Below, in pieces: positions 25,451-35,300 of a stretch of DNA of 64,000 nucleotides. Under the pieces are notes generated by a model. It did not search any database. It was not told the DNA's origin and saw nothing but the letters and a program-made list of their open reading frames with translations. The position numbers were made by a program, and so were the translations under genes. The stretch lies in the NCBI GenBank assembly GCA_947573135.1, contig CANPDU010000012.1, positions 1 through 64,000 of the forward strand, read 5' to 3'. How positions within the stretch are numbered: the stretch's first letter is position 1; every line of letters starts with the position of its first letter. The DNA comes from an uncultured Bacteroidales bacterium. GTDB lineage: Bacteria; Bacteroidota; Bacteroidia; Bacteroidales; Muribaculaceae.

Positions 25451-26831
25451 TTGTCGGTTGGTTGATAAACTTTTTGTTGAAATGATTGGTAGTAATGACG
25501 AGAGTTATGATAGCGAGTATGAACGCGAGCATATCGCTGCCGGCCATACTTGCCCAGACACCGTCGACGCCGAAGTATTCAGGCAAAATCCACAGCAGCG
25601 GGAGAAGGAATAACAGCTGTCGGGTGAGAGAGAGGAATATTGAAAGTTTTGGTTTGCCTATCGACTGGAAGTAGTTCTGAATGACGATCTGGGCACCTAC
25701 AACGGGATAACATATGAAATAGATGCGGAAGCCGTGGCGCGCAATGTCGATCATGTTTTCGTCGGTGGTGAACATCGATGAAATAAGGTCGGGGAATGCT
25801 TCGGTCAGCGCGCAGCCGATCGCAGTGACAATCGCTCCGATCCAGATGCCTTTGTGGAGAGTTTGCTTCACGCGATCCCACTTCGCCGCTCCGAAATTGA
25901 AGCCCAGAATAGGCTGCATGCCCTGCGTGACACCGAAGACTATCATCACGAAGAACATCGTCGTGCGGTTGATGATGCCGTAAGATCCGACAGCTATGTT
26001 GCCCATATCGCCGGCAGAATGCAAGAGCGCCTTATTGAGGAATACAACGACAAGGCACGCGCAGCAGTTCATAAGGAAGGGCGAGAGGCCGATGGCATAG
26101 ATTCTTTTTAGAATTCCGGATGACAGGTATTGGTCTCTCGGTTCGAAATGGACATAACTTTTTTTAGAAAGAAAGTGTGCGAGAACCCAGATGAATGCGA
26201 CAAACTGTCCGCAGACAGTTGCGAGCGCAGCTCCGGCGATGCCCCAGTCGAACACAAAAATGAAGATCGGAGCGAGGATAACGTTTACGCCTACCGACAG
26301 CAGAGCAGAGATCATTGCTTTAGTAGGATAGCCGGTGGCGCGCATCAGATTGTTAAGTCCGATAAAGATATAGCTGATCGGAGTGGCATATAATATGACA
26401 CGCATAAATTCACGGGCATAGGGAATAGTCTCTTCGGTCGCGCCGAAGAAATACAGGATCGGATCAAGGAAAAGCAGGGTGAGTCCGCCGAAGACAATGG
26501 CATGGATCACACAGAGTATCATCACATTGTTGACGACGTCGGTCGCACGGGCAATATTTTTCTGTCCCAGAAATATAGAACTGATAGTTGCACCTCCGAC
26601 AGCGATAAGCGTACAGAAGCCTATCACAAGATTCATCAGAGGGAAAGTTATAGCGAGACCTGAGATAGCCATAGGCCCGACGCCTCTTCCGATGAAAATA
26701 CTGTCGACGATATTGTAGAGCGACGTCGCAAGGCTCGCTACAATCGCCGGGAGCGAATATTTGAGCAGCAATTTGCCAATTGGGTCTGTCCCAAGTATGT
26801 TAGGAGTGGTTGATGTCGTATCGTTGCTCAT
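25443..26831 (-). CDS. MATE family efflux transporter
   Basis: A 462-residue inner-membrane protein with twelve predicted helices in two halves, each starting with a conserved block (LLKYSLPAIVASLATSLYNIVDSIFIGRG in the first half, FNFGAAKWDRVKQTL in the second). It fits the DinF/NorM-like MATE group that exports drugs or metabolites in exchange for H+ or Na+. The -7 box is 31 nt upstream of the ATG. Substrate not predictable. Confidence 0.92.
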   Translation of the reverse strand: MSNDTTSTTPNILGTDPIGKLLLKYSLPAIVASLATSLYNIVDSIFIGRGVGPMAISGLAITFPLMNLVIGFCTLIAVGGATISSIFLGQKNIARATDVVNNVMILCVIHAIVFGGLTLLFLDPILYFFGATEETIPYAREFMRVILYATPISYIFIGLNNLMRATGYPTKAMISALLSVGVNVILAPIFIFVFDWGIAGAALATVCGQFVAFIWVLAHFLSKKSYVHFEPRDQYLSSGILKRIYAIGLSPFLMNCCACLVVVFLNKALLHSAGDMGNIAVGSYGIINRTTMFFVMIVFGVTQGMQPILGFNFGAAKWDRVKQTLHKGIWIGAIVTAIGCALTEAFPDLISSMFTTDENMIDIARHGFRIYFICYPVVGAQIVIQNYFQSIGKPKLSIFLSLTRQLLFLLPLLWILPEYFGVDGVWASMAGSDMLAFILAIITLVITTNHFNKKFINQPTNA

Positions 26832-26861
26832 ATCTTACAGTTTCGTTCAGCATTTTAACTA

Positions 26862-26911
26862 CAAATTTAACGTATTTATAACAGCTAATTCGCCCGTCTG
26901 TATTATTTTTG
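26862..26911. promoter_or_regulatory. Divergent promoters for the MATE and HAD genes
   Basis: Minus-strand -7 box TAAATTTG (26862-26869) serves the MATE gene; plus-strand TATTTTTG (26904-26911) serves the HAD phosphatase at 26937. Confidence 0.5.
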
Positions 26912-26936
26912 CATAAATTTTATTTTAAAATGTTTT

Positions 26937-27566
26937 ATGTCACAGACAGCCGCACTTTTTGATCTTGATGGTGTTTTAGTCGACTCCGAGGGGGTATATT
27001 ACGAATTTTGGGATAATATCGACAAGATGTTTCCCACCGGTATTCCGGATTTTGCAGCTTCGATCAAAGGCAGCACGCTGAAAAAAATAATGGATTATTT
27101 CCCTGATCCTGATGTCAGGAGCCGTATAATCAAGATGCTCGACGAACAGGAACGTTCGATGAAATATGTTCTTTTCGACGGAGTATTGCCGTTTCTCGAC
27201 GATCTGCGGTCGCGTCATATACCTTGTGCGATAGTGACCAGCAGCAATGAGGATAAAATGCACAAACTTTTTGATCAGCATCCCGGTTTTGCCGATTATT
27301 TTAAAGTTGTTATAACTGACCGGCAGGTGACACGTTCCAAGCCGGATCCGCAGGGCTATCTCATGGCTGCCAGTCAGCTTGACTGCGATCCGTCCGACTG
27401 TTATGTATTTGAGGATTCTTTTTCCGGTCTTGAGGCTGCGCGACGCTCGGGAGCGAAGGTTATAGCGCTGTCGACAACCAACACTGCTGATTTGCTAAAG
27501 GATAAGGCCGATAAAGTAATATCATCTTTCAATCAGCTGTCGGTCGACAAGCTTCTTGAAAGATGA
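26937..27566 (+). CDS. HAD-superfamily phosphatase (beta-phosphoglucomutase-like)
   Basis: A 209-residue subfamily I HAD hydrolase: motif I FDLDGVLVDSEG near residue 8, a helical cap to about residue 80, motif II TSSNEDK, lysine in SKPDP and motif III FEDSFSGLEAA near residue 165. Sugar-phosphate phosphatase or phosphomutase is most likely. Monocistronic, converging on nadC. Confidence 0.88.
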   Translation: MSQTAALFDLDGVLVDSEGVYYEFWDNIDKMFPTGIPDFAASIKGSTLKKIMDYFPDPDVRSRIIKMLDEQERSMKYVLFDGVLPFLDDLRSRHIPCAIVTSSNEDKMHKLFDQHPGFADYFKVVITDRQVTRSKPDPQGYLMAASQLDCDPSDCYVFEDSFSGLEAARRSGAKVIALSTTNTADLLKDKADKVISSFNQLSVDKLLER

Positions 27567-27596
27567 TATCCATATTTTGTCGCTGATATTTTTCGC

Positions 27597-28451
27597 TTAG
27601 CAGGCCTTAAAACTCATGTCGAGGCCTTTCACAGAGTGGGTAAGCGCTCCGACAGATATGAAGTCGACTCCGCATTCGCCATAGTCGCGCAGAGTGTCGA
27701 GAGTAATGCCGCCTGAAGATTCGATCTCGACCAACGGATTGACGGCCCGGATCTGTTCGACGGCCTTACGTGTGCGTTCAGGCGTGAAATTGTCGAGCAT
27801 GATGCGGTCGACTCCGGCTTCGAGAGCCTGATTTATCTCATCTGCATTGCGTACCTCGATTTCAATTTTGAGATCTTTATTGCGCTCGGCGCAGTATTTT
27901 TTTGCAGCCTCGACAGCCTGTTTGATTCCGCCGGCAAAGTCGACATGGTTGTCTTTGATCAGAATCATGTCGAAAAGACCTATACGATGGTTGCAGCCTC
28001 CTCCGATTTTCACCGCCTCTTTCTCAAGCATGCGCATGCCGGGCGTTGTTTTGCGAGTGTCAAGCACTTTTGTCTTCAATCCTTCGAGGCGCTGCTGATA
28101 TTTTGCAGTCTGTGTGGCGATGCCGCTCATGCGCTGCATGATGTTGAGCATAATGCGCTCGGTCTGGAGCAGTGAACGTACTTTACCTTCAACGACAAAA
28201 GCTATGTCGCCCGGCTTGACATGGCTGCCGTCGCCGATCATCACGGTCATCTTCAGCGAAGGATCAAATTTGTCGAATACTTTTTTTGCGATTTCGACAC
28301 CGGCAAGAATGCCCTCTTCTTTAATGAGAAGATGCTGTCGGCCGGTTTCGTCGGCGGGGATAGTGCTGAGTGTGGTATGGTCGCCGTCGCCCACGTCTTC
28401 GGCAAAAGCCAGCGTAAGCAGATCGTCGATAAGTTGGTCTTTTGTTTTCAT
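27597..28451 (-). CDS. nadC: Nicotinate-nucleotide pyrophosphorylase (NadC)
   Basis: A 284-residue quinolinate phosphoribosyltransferase of NAD synthesis. Conserved segments: AEDVGDGDHTT near residue 16, LLQTERIMLNIMQRMSGIAT, the substrate-binding DTRKTTPGMR, GGGCNHRIGLFDMILIKDNH and EVRNADEI, then IESSGGI near the end. Full length. It shares a symmetric promoter region with rlmH on the other strand. Confidence 0.96.
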   Translation of the reverse strand: MKTKDQLIDDLLTLAFAEDVGDGDHTTLSTIPADETGRQHLLIKEEGILAGVEIAKKVFDKFDPSLKMTVMIGDGSHVKPGDIAFVVEGKVRSLLQTERIMLNIMQRMSGIATQTAKYQQRLEGLKTKVLDTRKTTPGMRMLEKEAVKIGGGCNHRIGLFDMILIKDNHVDFAGGIKQAVEAAKKYCAERNKDLKIEIEVRNADEINQALEAGVDRIMLDNFTPERTRKAVEQIRAVNPLVEIESSGGITLDTLRDYGECGVDFISVGALTHSVKGLDMSFKAC

Positions 28452-28467
28452 TTCAGTTTTATTTGAC

Positions 28468-28485
28468 TACTTTTGCACAAAATTA
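28468..28485. promoter_or_regulatory. Symmetric divergent promoter nadC/rlmH
   Basis: Plus-strand -7 box TACTTTTG (28468-28475) and minus-strand TAATTTTG (28478-28485) form a near-perfect palindrome with only 2 nt between. A TTTG for nadC lies at 28506-28509 on the minus strand (20-nt spacing). The two start points lie inside each other's promoter. Confidence 0.65.
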
Positions 28486-28513
28486 GTCAAAAACAAACAA
28501 TCGGCCAAAGATT

Positions 28514-28987
28514 TTGAAAGTACAGCTTATAGCAGTCGGCAAGATGAATGACACGCCTCTGGTTCAGGCGGTCGAAAAGTATGTGAAGCGGCTTATCCAT
28601 TATGTGCCGTTTCAGCTGATAACCGTTCCTGACGTCAAAACTACCAAATCAATGACTGAACAGAGACAGAAGGACGCCGAGGGAAATGCGATTCTCGGAT
28701 CGGTTGACGCGCGCGATTTTGTGGTTCTGCTCGACGAGCGCGGCAAAGAATTCACTTCGCGTGAATTTGCCGCATATATCGACAAGCGCACACTGTCGCT
28801 TCCCGGTAATTTTGTGTTTGTCATCGGAGGACCATACGGTTTTTCTCAGGCTGTCTATGACCGCGCCAACGACAAAATCTCGCTTTCGAGGATGACTTTG
28901 ACCCATGAGATGGTGCGACTGTTTTTCGTCGAGCAACTTTATCGCGCCATGACTATACTCCGCGGCGAGCCTTATCATCACGACTGA
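28514..28987 (+). CDS. rlmH: 23S rRNA pseudouridine1915 N3-methyltransferase (RlmH)
   Basis: A 157-residue SPOUT methyltransferase that modifies helix 69 of 23S rRNA using SAM. It begins with TTG at 28514 (MKVQLIAVGK), the only start that gives the conserved N-terminus. The trefoil-knot segments VVLLDERGKEFTSREFA and FVIGGPYGFS, and the C-terminal LRGEPYHHD, are all intact. Confidence 0.96.
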   Translation: MKVQLIAVGKMNDTPLVQAVEKYVKRLIHYVPFQLITVPDVKTTKSMTEQRQKDAEGNAILGSVDARDFVVLLDERGKEFTSREFAAYIDKRTLSLPGNFVFVIGGPYGFSQAVYDRANDKISLSRMTLTHEMVRLFFVEQLYRAMTILRGEPYHHD

Positions 28988-29001
28988 ACTTGTATTATAT
29001 T

Positions 29002-29601
29002 ATGGTGATTAGCAAAAAAATAGCTGTAGGACTGGTCTTGTCTTTGATTTTTATTTCTGCTGAAGCCCAGACTCTTAATCTTGAAGACGGAGAGTGTCAT
29101 TGGGAAGGTGGTTTTAGCGCAGGTCTGAACAACGACGGATATGAATTTGATTTCAGGGTCGCGTATTTTCCGATCCCGTATATAGGAGTGAAAGCCGGCA
29201 TCGGGCTTGCGGGAGAAATATGGGAACTTGAAGACTGGGTTGACGATTATAACGATGAGGCATATTATGAGTATGCGGCTCGTTTCAAGTTCAATCCGGC
29301 AATTGTGATACGCTCTCCGCGCCTGATCAACTGGAAAAGTCAGGATGCGGGCTTTTATCTGTTTACGGAGCCAGGTATCGTGTTGTCGCCGGGCGCACAC
29401 GGCAGCCGCAACGCCCAGCATTACCGCTGGGATGTGAAATCGGGTGTGAATCTTCAGTTTGACAGATTTATTGTCACGATCGGTTACGGAATATCAAATT
29501 TCAGTCTGTATTCCGGCGCTCCGATAACTCACTGGGGTTTACCCGAAAATATGAATTACATCACCCATACAGTATTTATAGGGGGAGCTGTTAAATTTTA
29601 G
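29002..29601 (+). CDS. Secreted or outer-membrane beta-rich protein
   Basis: A 199-residue protein from the ATG at 29002, with signal peptide (KKIAVGLVLSLIFISAEAQ). The mature chain alternates polar and hydrophobic residues with many aromatics (GFSAGLNNDGYEFDFRVAYFPIPYIGVKAGIG) and ends in VFIGGAVKF, a typical barrel terminal strand, so a small outer-membrane barrel is likely. It follows rlmH by 14 nt. A TTG start at 28990 is the alternative. Function unknown. Confidence 0.65.
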   Translation: MVISKKIAVGLVLSLIFISAEAQTLNLEDGECHWEGGFSAGLNNDGYEFDFRVAYFPIPYIGVKAGIGLAGEIWELEDWVDDYNDEAYYEYAARFKFNPAIVIRSPRLINWKSQDAGFYLFTEPGIVLSPGAHGSRNAQHYRWDVKSGVNLQFDRFIVTIGYGISNFSLYSGAPITHWGLPENMNYITHTVFIGGAVKF

Positions 29602-29831
29602 TTGCTTCTAATAGGTATGGCTGAGAGATAAACAGATTTCTGTCGGCTCCAGCCCTGAGTCATATTGCGAAGAGATATGGTCAGAAGACCGCTTGCAGAA
29701 CCGATTTCCTTTTTAATTTCTCTGATGATGTCGGCCATAGACATGATACCACTCAGGCGCAGGCTTGCAGTCACGCGTCCCTGGATCTTGGCCGTTGCAA
29801 AAATAATGTCGTTGATGCTGATCTTTTCCAT
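29598..29831 (-). CDS. Small conserved-looking protein, unknown
   Basis: A 77-residue protein (MEKISINDIIFATAKIQGRV) with a central SMADIIREIKKEIG helix. It is converging with the barrel gene, sharing 4 nt at the stops. It has a good -7 box at 29860-29867 within an inverted repeat, which supports it being a real gene. The phrase SINDIIFA and the helix suggest a small regulatory or adaptor protein, but no family was recognised. Confidence 0.6.
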   Translation of the reverse strand: MEKISINDIIFATAKIQGRVTASLRLSGIMSMADIIREIKKEIGSASGLLTISLRNMTQGWSRQKSVYLSAIPIRSN

Positions 29832-29878
29832 ATCTGCTAATATTTTGAGGACTACACCACAAAATTAGCAGCAGATAT
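29830..29878 (-). promoter_or_regulatory. Inverted repeat around a -7 box
   Basis: ATATCTGCTAATATTTTG (29830-29847) and its imperfect complement at 29860-29878 flank a 12-nt loop. The minus-strand -7 box TAATTTTG (29860-29867) forms the inner part of one arm, so the leader of the 77-residue gene can pair with its own promoter sequence. Confidence 0.6.
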
Positions 29879-29942
29879 GGGCGAGATTATTGCACAGATG
29901 TGTTAATTGATATTATAATCGCTGTCTGCTGATGTAACGGGT

Positions 29943-31211
29943 CTATTGGGCGTAGAGGGGGATGCATTTCATCATGTAATCGCGGGCGACTCCCCAGGGG
30001 AGGTAGATTGACTCGTTGTTAGGGATCAGAGTCACGGGCTTCTCGTTGAGGTCGACGCGAACGTAGTATCTTCCGCTCGTTTTCGCTTTGAAAAGGATGA
30101 ACTGGATGTTTGAGGCCATAGGCACGACATAAAAGTCGCGCCAATGTGAAGCGACTGAGTCGAAGTAGTTTGTGAGGTAATAGCAACCGGGCAGATGCAG
30201 TAAGGATGCGAGCGGCATTATGGTCTCGGCGTGACCGAAGCGGAGATTGACTGCCGGTGTAGGATTGCTGCCGTCAATGAAGTTGTCGGTCGTTTCCATG
30301 ATGTTGAGCACAAGAGCCGAAGCGATGTCGGCAGGGATAGTGGACAGAATGGTTGCAGTGCGCTGGAGATACTGACGCATGTTGAAGCAGGACCAAAGAG
30401 CGTTGTACTCGGCGCGACTGAAAAAGCGTGAGGCGTCGTATTGTATGCCCATTGCGGACAGTCCGGCGATTACATAATATTCTGTAATGGCGAGATCGCG
30501 CCACTCGTCGGCGTTTTCAAACGGATAGTCCTTGCCGAGCACACGGGTGATGGCCTCAGTCGGACAGACGGCGTCGAAAAACGATTTGTAAGCATCACGG
30601 ACTTCGTCGGTCTTGCGGAATTCGATATAGTCCTCGTCGAGATCGAAGGGCCGCATCAGCGGAGAGTTGACGCGGCCGGTAGAGGTGAGATAAGTAGGTT
30701 TGTTGGACAGTCGGTCGAGCTGATGGACGAAGCTCATCATACTCATCATCGCGCGGGGAGAATAGGAAGAAATGGCGCTGACAGTTCCGTTTTCAAACAA
30801 GTGGGGATAAGCATGGAACATACGTGAGGCAATGGCGCGTTGCTCGGCCATGCCGAGCGAGTCGAGCGCACCCCATCGGCCGTTGGCGGCAGTAATGACC
30901 TGATCATTGATCGCTGCGAGCTCGCGTCCGAGTTTGGTCAGAGTCCCTAGAGAATCAGCTTTGAGAAGAGCCCGGCGCAGTTTGAAGCAATTGGATGATG
31001 AAGCAGGAAAACGTGCGCCATGGCGGCCGACATGATTGATCATCACCGCCTCGAGCGAATCGGGATAGGGGGCAGAAACAATATCCGAGGGGTAGGGCAT
31101 CAGCGAACCTTCGCATTGAGAGAAGGTATAATTGGTACTCATCGGGTCAGCAGCCTGAATTGTTGTACAGGTTATGGCCATTGCCGCAGTGAGAGTGATG
31201 AATATTTTCAT
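29943..31211 (-). CDS. Histidine phosphatase, MINPP-type (phytase-like)
   Basis: A 422-residue exported enzyme (signal peptide ending TTIQA). The clade-2 histidine phosphatase motif GRHGARFP has the nucleophile H64 with R63 and R67, and the proton-donor motif HAE (GHAETIMPLASLL) occurs near residue 325. HAE in place of HD is the hallmark of multiple inositol-polyphosphate phosphatases, and Bacteroides MINPP degrades phytate in the gut. Likely periplasmic or packaged in outer-membrane vesicles. The phytate substrate is inferred from family knowledge. Confidence 0.85.
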   Translation of the reverse strand: MKIFITLTAAMAITCTTIQAADPMSTNYTFSQCEGSLMPYPSDIVSAPYPDSLEAVMINHVGRHGARFPASSSNCFKLRRALLKADSLGTLTKLGRELAAINDQVITAANGRWGALDSLGMAEQRAIASRMFHAYPHLFENGTVSAISSYSPRAMMSMMSFVHQLDRLSNKPTYLTSTGRVNSPLMRPFDLDEDYIEFRKTDEVRDAYKSFFDAVCPTEAITRVLGKDYPFENADEWRDLAITEYYVIAGLSAMGIQYDASRFFSRAEYNALWSCFNMRQYLQRTATILSTIPADIASALVLNIMETTDNFIDGSNPTPAVNLRFGHAETIMPLASLLHLPGCYYLTNYFDSVASHWRDFYVVPMASNIQFILFKAKTSGRYYVRVDLNEKPVTLIPNNESIYLPWGVARDYMMKCIPLYAQ

Positions 31212-31240
31212 GTCTGTTTGGATTGCTTATTGATTATTCC

Positions 31241-31262
31241 TAACTTTGAATTTCCAAAGTTA
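31241..31262. promoter_or_regulatory. Symmetric divergent promoter MINPP/TPR
   Basis: TAACTTTG on plus (31241-31248) and its exact mirror on minus (31255-31262) with a 6-nt spacer. The plus -33 TTTG is at 31217-31220 (20-nt spacing). The plus transcript would start near 31255, 16 nt before the TPR gene; the minus one near 31248. Confidence 0.7.
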
Positions 31263-31270
31263 ATAAAAAT

Positions 31271-31561
31271 ATGTGTGACAATAATAATAACGCTCAAATT
31301 TGCGCGGAAGTTGAGAAGCTGATCAGTAACGGGCAATATGATGATGCTCTGAGGAAACTCGATGCGGTCATCGATATCACTCCCGATGCCGAGTTGCTCT
31401 ATACGCGCGGCCGTCTGCTGTGGAAACTCGGACGAAAAACGGAGGCGATGAGCGACTATGCAGCCGCTGTAGATATCGATCCTTCTTCACCGGCGGCGAC
31501 AGCCTTGCAGATGACCAGAGATATAATGGATTTCTATAATCATGATCTATATAATCCATAA
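31271..31561 (+). CDS. Small TPR protein
   Basis: A 96-residue cytoplasmic protein with two TPR units (YDDALRKLDAVIDITPDAELLYTRGRLLWKLGRKTEAMSD) and the C-terminal MDFYNHDLYNP sequence that many Bacteroides homologs share. Probably an adaptor. Divergent from the MINPP gene. Confidence 0.8.
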   Translation: MCDNNNNAQICAEVEKLISNGQYDDALRKLDAVIDITPDAELLYTRGRLLWKLGRKTEAMSDYAAAVDIDPSSPAATALQMTRDIMDFYNHDLYNP

Positions 31562-31588
31562 ATATATTTCTGAATTTCTTGTAAAAGG

Positions 31589-31619
31589 TTGCAATTTTAA
31601 ATAAAGAGTATTACTTTTG
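31589..31619 (+). promoter_or_regulatory. Promoter of the barrel protein at 31662
   Basis: -7 box TACTTTTG (31612-31619) and -33 TTG at 31589-31591, 20-nt spacing. Confidence 0.6.
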
Positions 31620-31661
31620 TGAAGTGAATGATAACTGCAATAAACCTTAAAATTTCAGATC

Positions 31662-32318
31662 ATGAAAAAATTCAAACTTTTATTATTGTCGGCGTTTATT
31701 TCATTTCCGTGTGTAGCATCAGATAATGTCGGAGCGGAGACCAAAGAAGATATGAGGACGGAACGAAATACCGGCTATTTTGTATATGCTTCAGGTGGTG
31801 CATCACTGATAGTCTCGGAGCTGGAAGGTGTTTGGGACAGTGGAGATCCGGCTTTCAGCGGCAACCTGCAGTTGGGCTTTGAATGGATATCAAAAAAGAA
31901 AATCGGTGTCGGCTTCATGTATGACGGATATTTCACGAGTTTCTCGTCTGTTGTAAAGGCAGATGGGGGAAGTGTACGATTTAATGAGGACTGGAGCCTG
32001 CATTATTTCGCTCCGCAGCTCGCGGGCCGCATATTTCTCAGATCTGAAAGATGGGTGCTGAACTACAGTATCGGCCTCGGTCTATTTATGTCGAGTGAAT
32101 GTGTTAAGGAGAAAGGTAAGTTGATGGGAAAGAACTATGACTATGGTCTCGGCTCAAATCTATCGTTCGGAGTCGAATTCAAGGCTGCGCCAAAATTGGG
32201 CATAATATTGGGACTGTCAGTTATTGAAGCCTCTGTAAAGCAGAATTACGGCGGACTGCATGAAGATTCAGGCCTTGCGCGTGTCAATCTCGATATGGGT
32301 CTGAAATACCATTTTTAG
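31662..32318 (+). CDS. Outer-membrane beta-barrel protein
   Basis: A 218-residue protein with a signal peptide (KKFKLLLLSAFISFPCVAS). The mature chain has alternating beta strands rich in Gly and aromatics (GYFVYASGGASLIVSELEGVW, KKIGVGFMYDGYF) and ends NLDMGLKYHF, a standard C-terminal barrel strand. It resembles the OmpW/PorT-like outer-membrane fold at low resolution. Converges on metH with a 4-nt gap. Confidence 0.75.
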   Translation: MKKFKLLLLSAFISFPCVASDNVGAETKEDMRTERNTGYFVYASGGASLIVSELEGVWDSGDPAFSGNLQLGFEWISKKKIGVGFMYDGYFTSFSSVVKADGGSVRFNEDWSLHYFAPQLAGRIFLRSERWVLNYSIGLGLFMSSECVKEKGKLMGKNYDYGLGSNLSFGVEFKAAPKLGIILGLSVIEASVKQNYGGLHEDSGLARVNLDMGLKYHF

Positions 32319-32322
32319 TTAA

Positions 32323-35300
32323 TCAGACATTTTTGTTAAGCAGATTTTCCACGTCGCTGACAGATAGTTCGCGACGCGAGGCATAGTCTTCGAGCTGATC
32401 ACGGCCGATCTTGCCGATCATGAAATAACGTGCATCGGGATGTGAAATATATAAGCCCGAGACTGTCGATGTCGGGATCATGGCTCCGTTTTCGGTCAGA
32501 GTCACTCCGATCTTGTCAAATGGCAAAAGTTCAGCAAGGCTATGGTTGAGACGCTGGTCGGGAGTCATCGGGTAGCCCATCGCCGGTCTGATGCCCCGGT
32601 AGTCGCCTCTGAGTAAACCTGCATTCGAAACCGTTTCCTCGGGAGCATAGCCCCAATATTCACGACGCACATATTTATGAACGTATTCGGATGTCGCCTC
32701 GGCAAAGCGGTCAATAATCGACCGCACGAGTAACAGGGAATATCTGTCGGCCGCAGTCTCATAATGGTCAATGAGACTTTTTGCATTGACAGAAACGACA
32801 AATGCACCGGCAAAATCCTGCCCCAGGTTCTGAGGTTTTATATAATCGGCTGCTGAAAGACAAACTCCGTCGGCGTTTGGCTGCTGACGCCGCAGCATGG
32901 GGAAGCAGATACCATTTATATGTATATTATCTCTATCGTCGCTCCACGCCGGAAATATTCCGACGGCAGCTCTGACAGAAAGCGATCTGCCGTCAACTGC
33001 GGTTCTGATCATTGAGCAGGCGTCATCATAGAGTTTTAACGCTTCTTTGGCTTTGGGATCGGCCGAATGCTTTGCGAGCCATTGTGCGGTGCAGTGCTCA
33101 CAACGATCATAAGGGAAATCGTCGACAAAAGCACCGTTGATTTTCCAGAAATTAAAAAACATGCGCCAGTTAATCAGACTGACAACGTTCTGCGGATCAA
33201 TATTGTCGATAATTTTTATTCCGTTATGCGCGGGAATATTATCAGCATTCTTACTCCAATCAATGCGAGGTTTGCGGGTTCGCGCTTCACTCAGCGATAC
33301 AAGATCCGAGTTATCATTTTTATGGCAGTCTCTTATTTCAGCATATTCGCGCCGTATGCTGTCGATATATGATGCTTTTGTGGCATCGTCAAGCAAGCGG
33401 CTCGCGATGATCGGATTCTGAGACGCGTCAGTCGCATGGATGACCGGCGCCTTGGTGCGTGGCGCAATTTTAAGAGCCGTGTGAATTTTAGATGTTGTCG
33501 CACCGCCGACAATGAGAGGAATATCGAGACCGGCGGCGTCAAGTTTTTCGGCGACATTGGCCATTTCACCGAGAGAAGGAGTGATTAATCCCGAGAGACA
33601 GATAATGTCGGGACGATACTCGGTTGCAGCCTCAACTATGCGTTCGGCAGGAACCATCACGCCAAGATCGATTATCTCGTAGTTGTTACATTCGAGAACG
33701 ATGGAGACAATATTTTTACCGATGTCATGGACATCGCCTTTTACAGTAGCAAACAGAATTTTTCCGGCAGACGATGCACCGCAACTGTTTTTTTCGGCTT
33801 CGATCAAGGGCCTCAGGATGTCGACAGCCTGTTTCATCACACGCGCTGTCTTTACAACCTGCGGAAGAAACATTTTCCCTTCGCCAAACAAAGTGCCGAC
33901 CTGCGTTACACCATCCATAAGGGGGCCATCGATAATATCTATCGCCCGGCGATAATGTTTTGTCGCAGCCTCCAGATCTTCAGCTAAAAATTCATTATCA
34001 CCTCTGACTATGGCGTCGCACAGCCGTCGGTCGACCGGAATCTGCGATCTGTCAACGACGGTTTTCGGAGTCGTGTCTGAATCGACCGAACTCTCGGCAA
34101 ATTTACTCAGCTGCGCCGCCGCATCGTGGCTGCCGTTGAGAAACAGATCGTCCAATATGCGGCGCAACTTATCATCAACATCACGATATGTCACGGATGA
34201 CGCCGGATTCAGAATGGCCATATCCAGTCCGGCCGCTATAGCATGGTAAAGAAATACGGCATGCATGGATTCGCGCAGACGGTTATGACCGCGGAACGCA
34301 AACGAAAGATTGCTTACGCCGCCGCTTACTTTTGCGCCCGTAAGGTTTTGCTTAATCCAGCTTACGGCTCTGATGAAGTCGCGGCCGTATAAATCATGGC
34401 TGTCTATTCCGGTGGCAACCGCCATGATATTAGGATCGAAAATTATATCATGAGGTTTGAAACCGACAACCTGTGTAAGCAGACGGTATGCGCGGCCGCA
34501 TATCTCTATCTTTCTGTCGAAAGTGTCAGCCTGTCCGTTTTCATCAAAGGCCATCACTACGACCGCAGCCCCGAAACGGCGAATTGTCCCGGCTTTGCGC
34601 AAAAACTCATCCTCGCCTTCTTTTAGAGAAATAGAGTTGACGATACACTTTCCCTGAATATTCTTAAGTCCGTTTTCGAGAACAGACCATTCGGACGAGT
34701 CAAGCATCAGCGGCACACGGGCGACGTCAGGATCAGAAGCCAGCAGCCGGAGAAAATGAATCATCTCTTTCTCTGCATCGATCATCGCATCATCCATGTT
34801 GATATCGATAATCTGCGCACCATCAGCGACCTGTCGGCGCGCTATGGACAACGCTTCGTCGTAAGATCCTTCCTTGATCAGACGCAAAAATTTCCTCGAG
34901 CCGGCCACGTTGCATCGTTCGCCGATGTTGATGAAATTACGTTCGGGAGAGATTTCAAGAGTCTCCAAGCCGGCTACACGAAGCTGAGGATTGATATGCG
35001 GAGCCGTGCGTGGCCGATAATTTCCCGCGTGGCGGGCCAGCAAAGCTATGTGGTCAGGAGTTGTACCGCAGCAGCCGCCGACGATGTTGACGCATCCGGC
35101 TTCCATCAGCTGGCCGACGGCAGATACAAAATCATCGGCAGTTTCCCTATAATTCCCTTCTTCATCAGGAAGCCCGGCGTTGGGATGGCAACTCACCGCT
35201 AGGCCGGTGATGCGTGAAAGTTCCTGGACGAAAGGTTTCATCTCCCTCGCGCCCCAGGAGCAGTTCAGGCCAAGCGATATGACATTTTCATAGTCGGCGA

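Noticed and set aside
29002-29601. Assignment of the protein to a specific outer-membrane family
   Set aside because: Only general barrel features are visible; no family signature supports a name.
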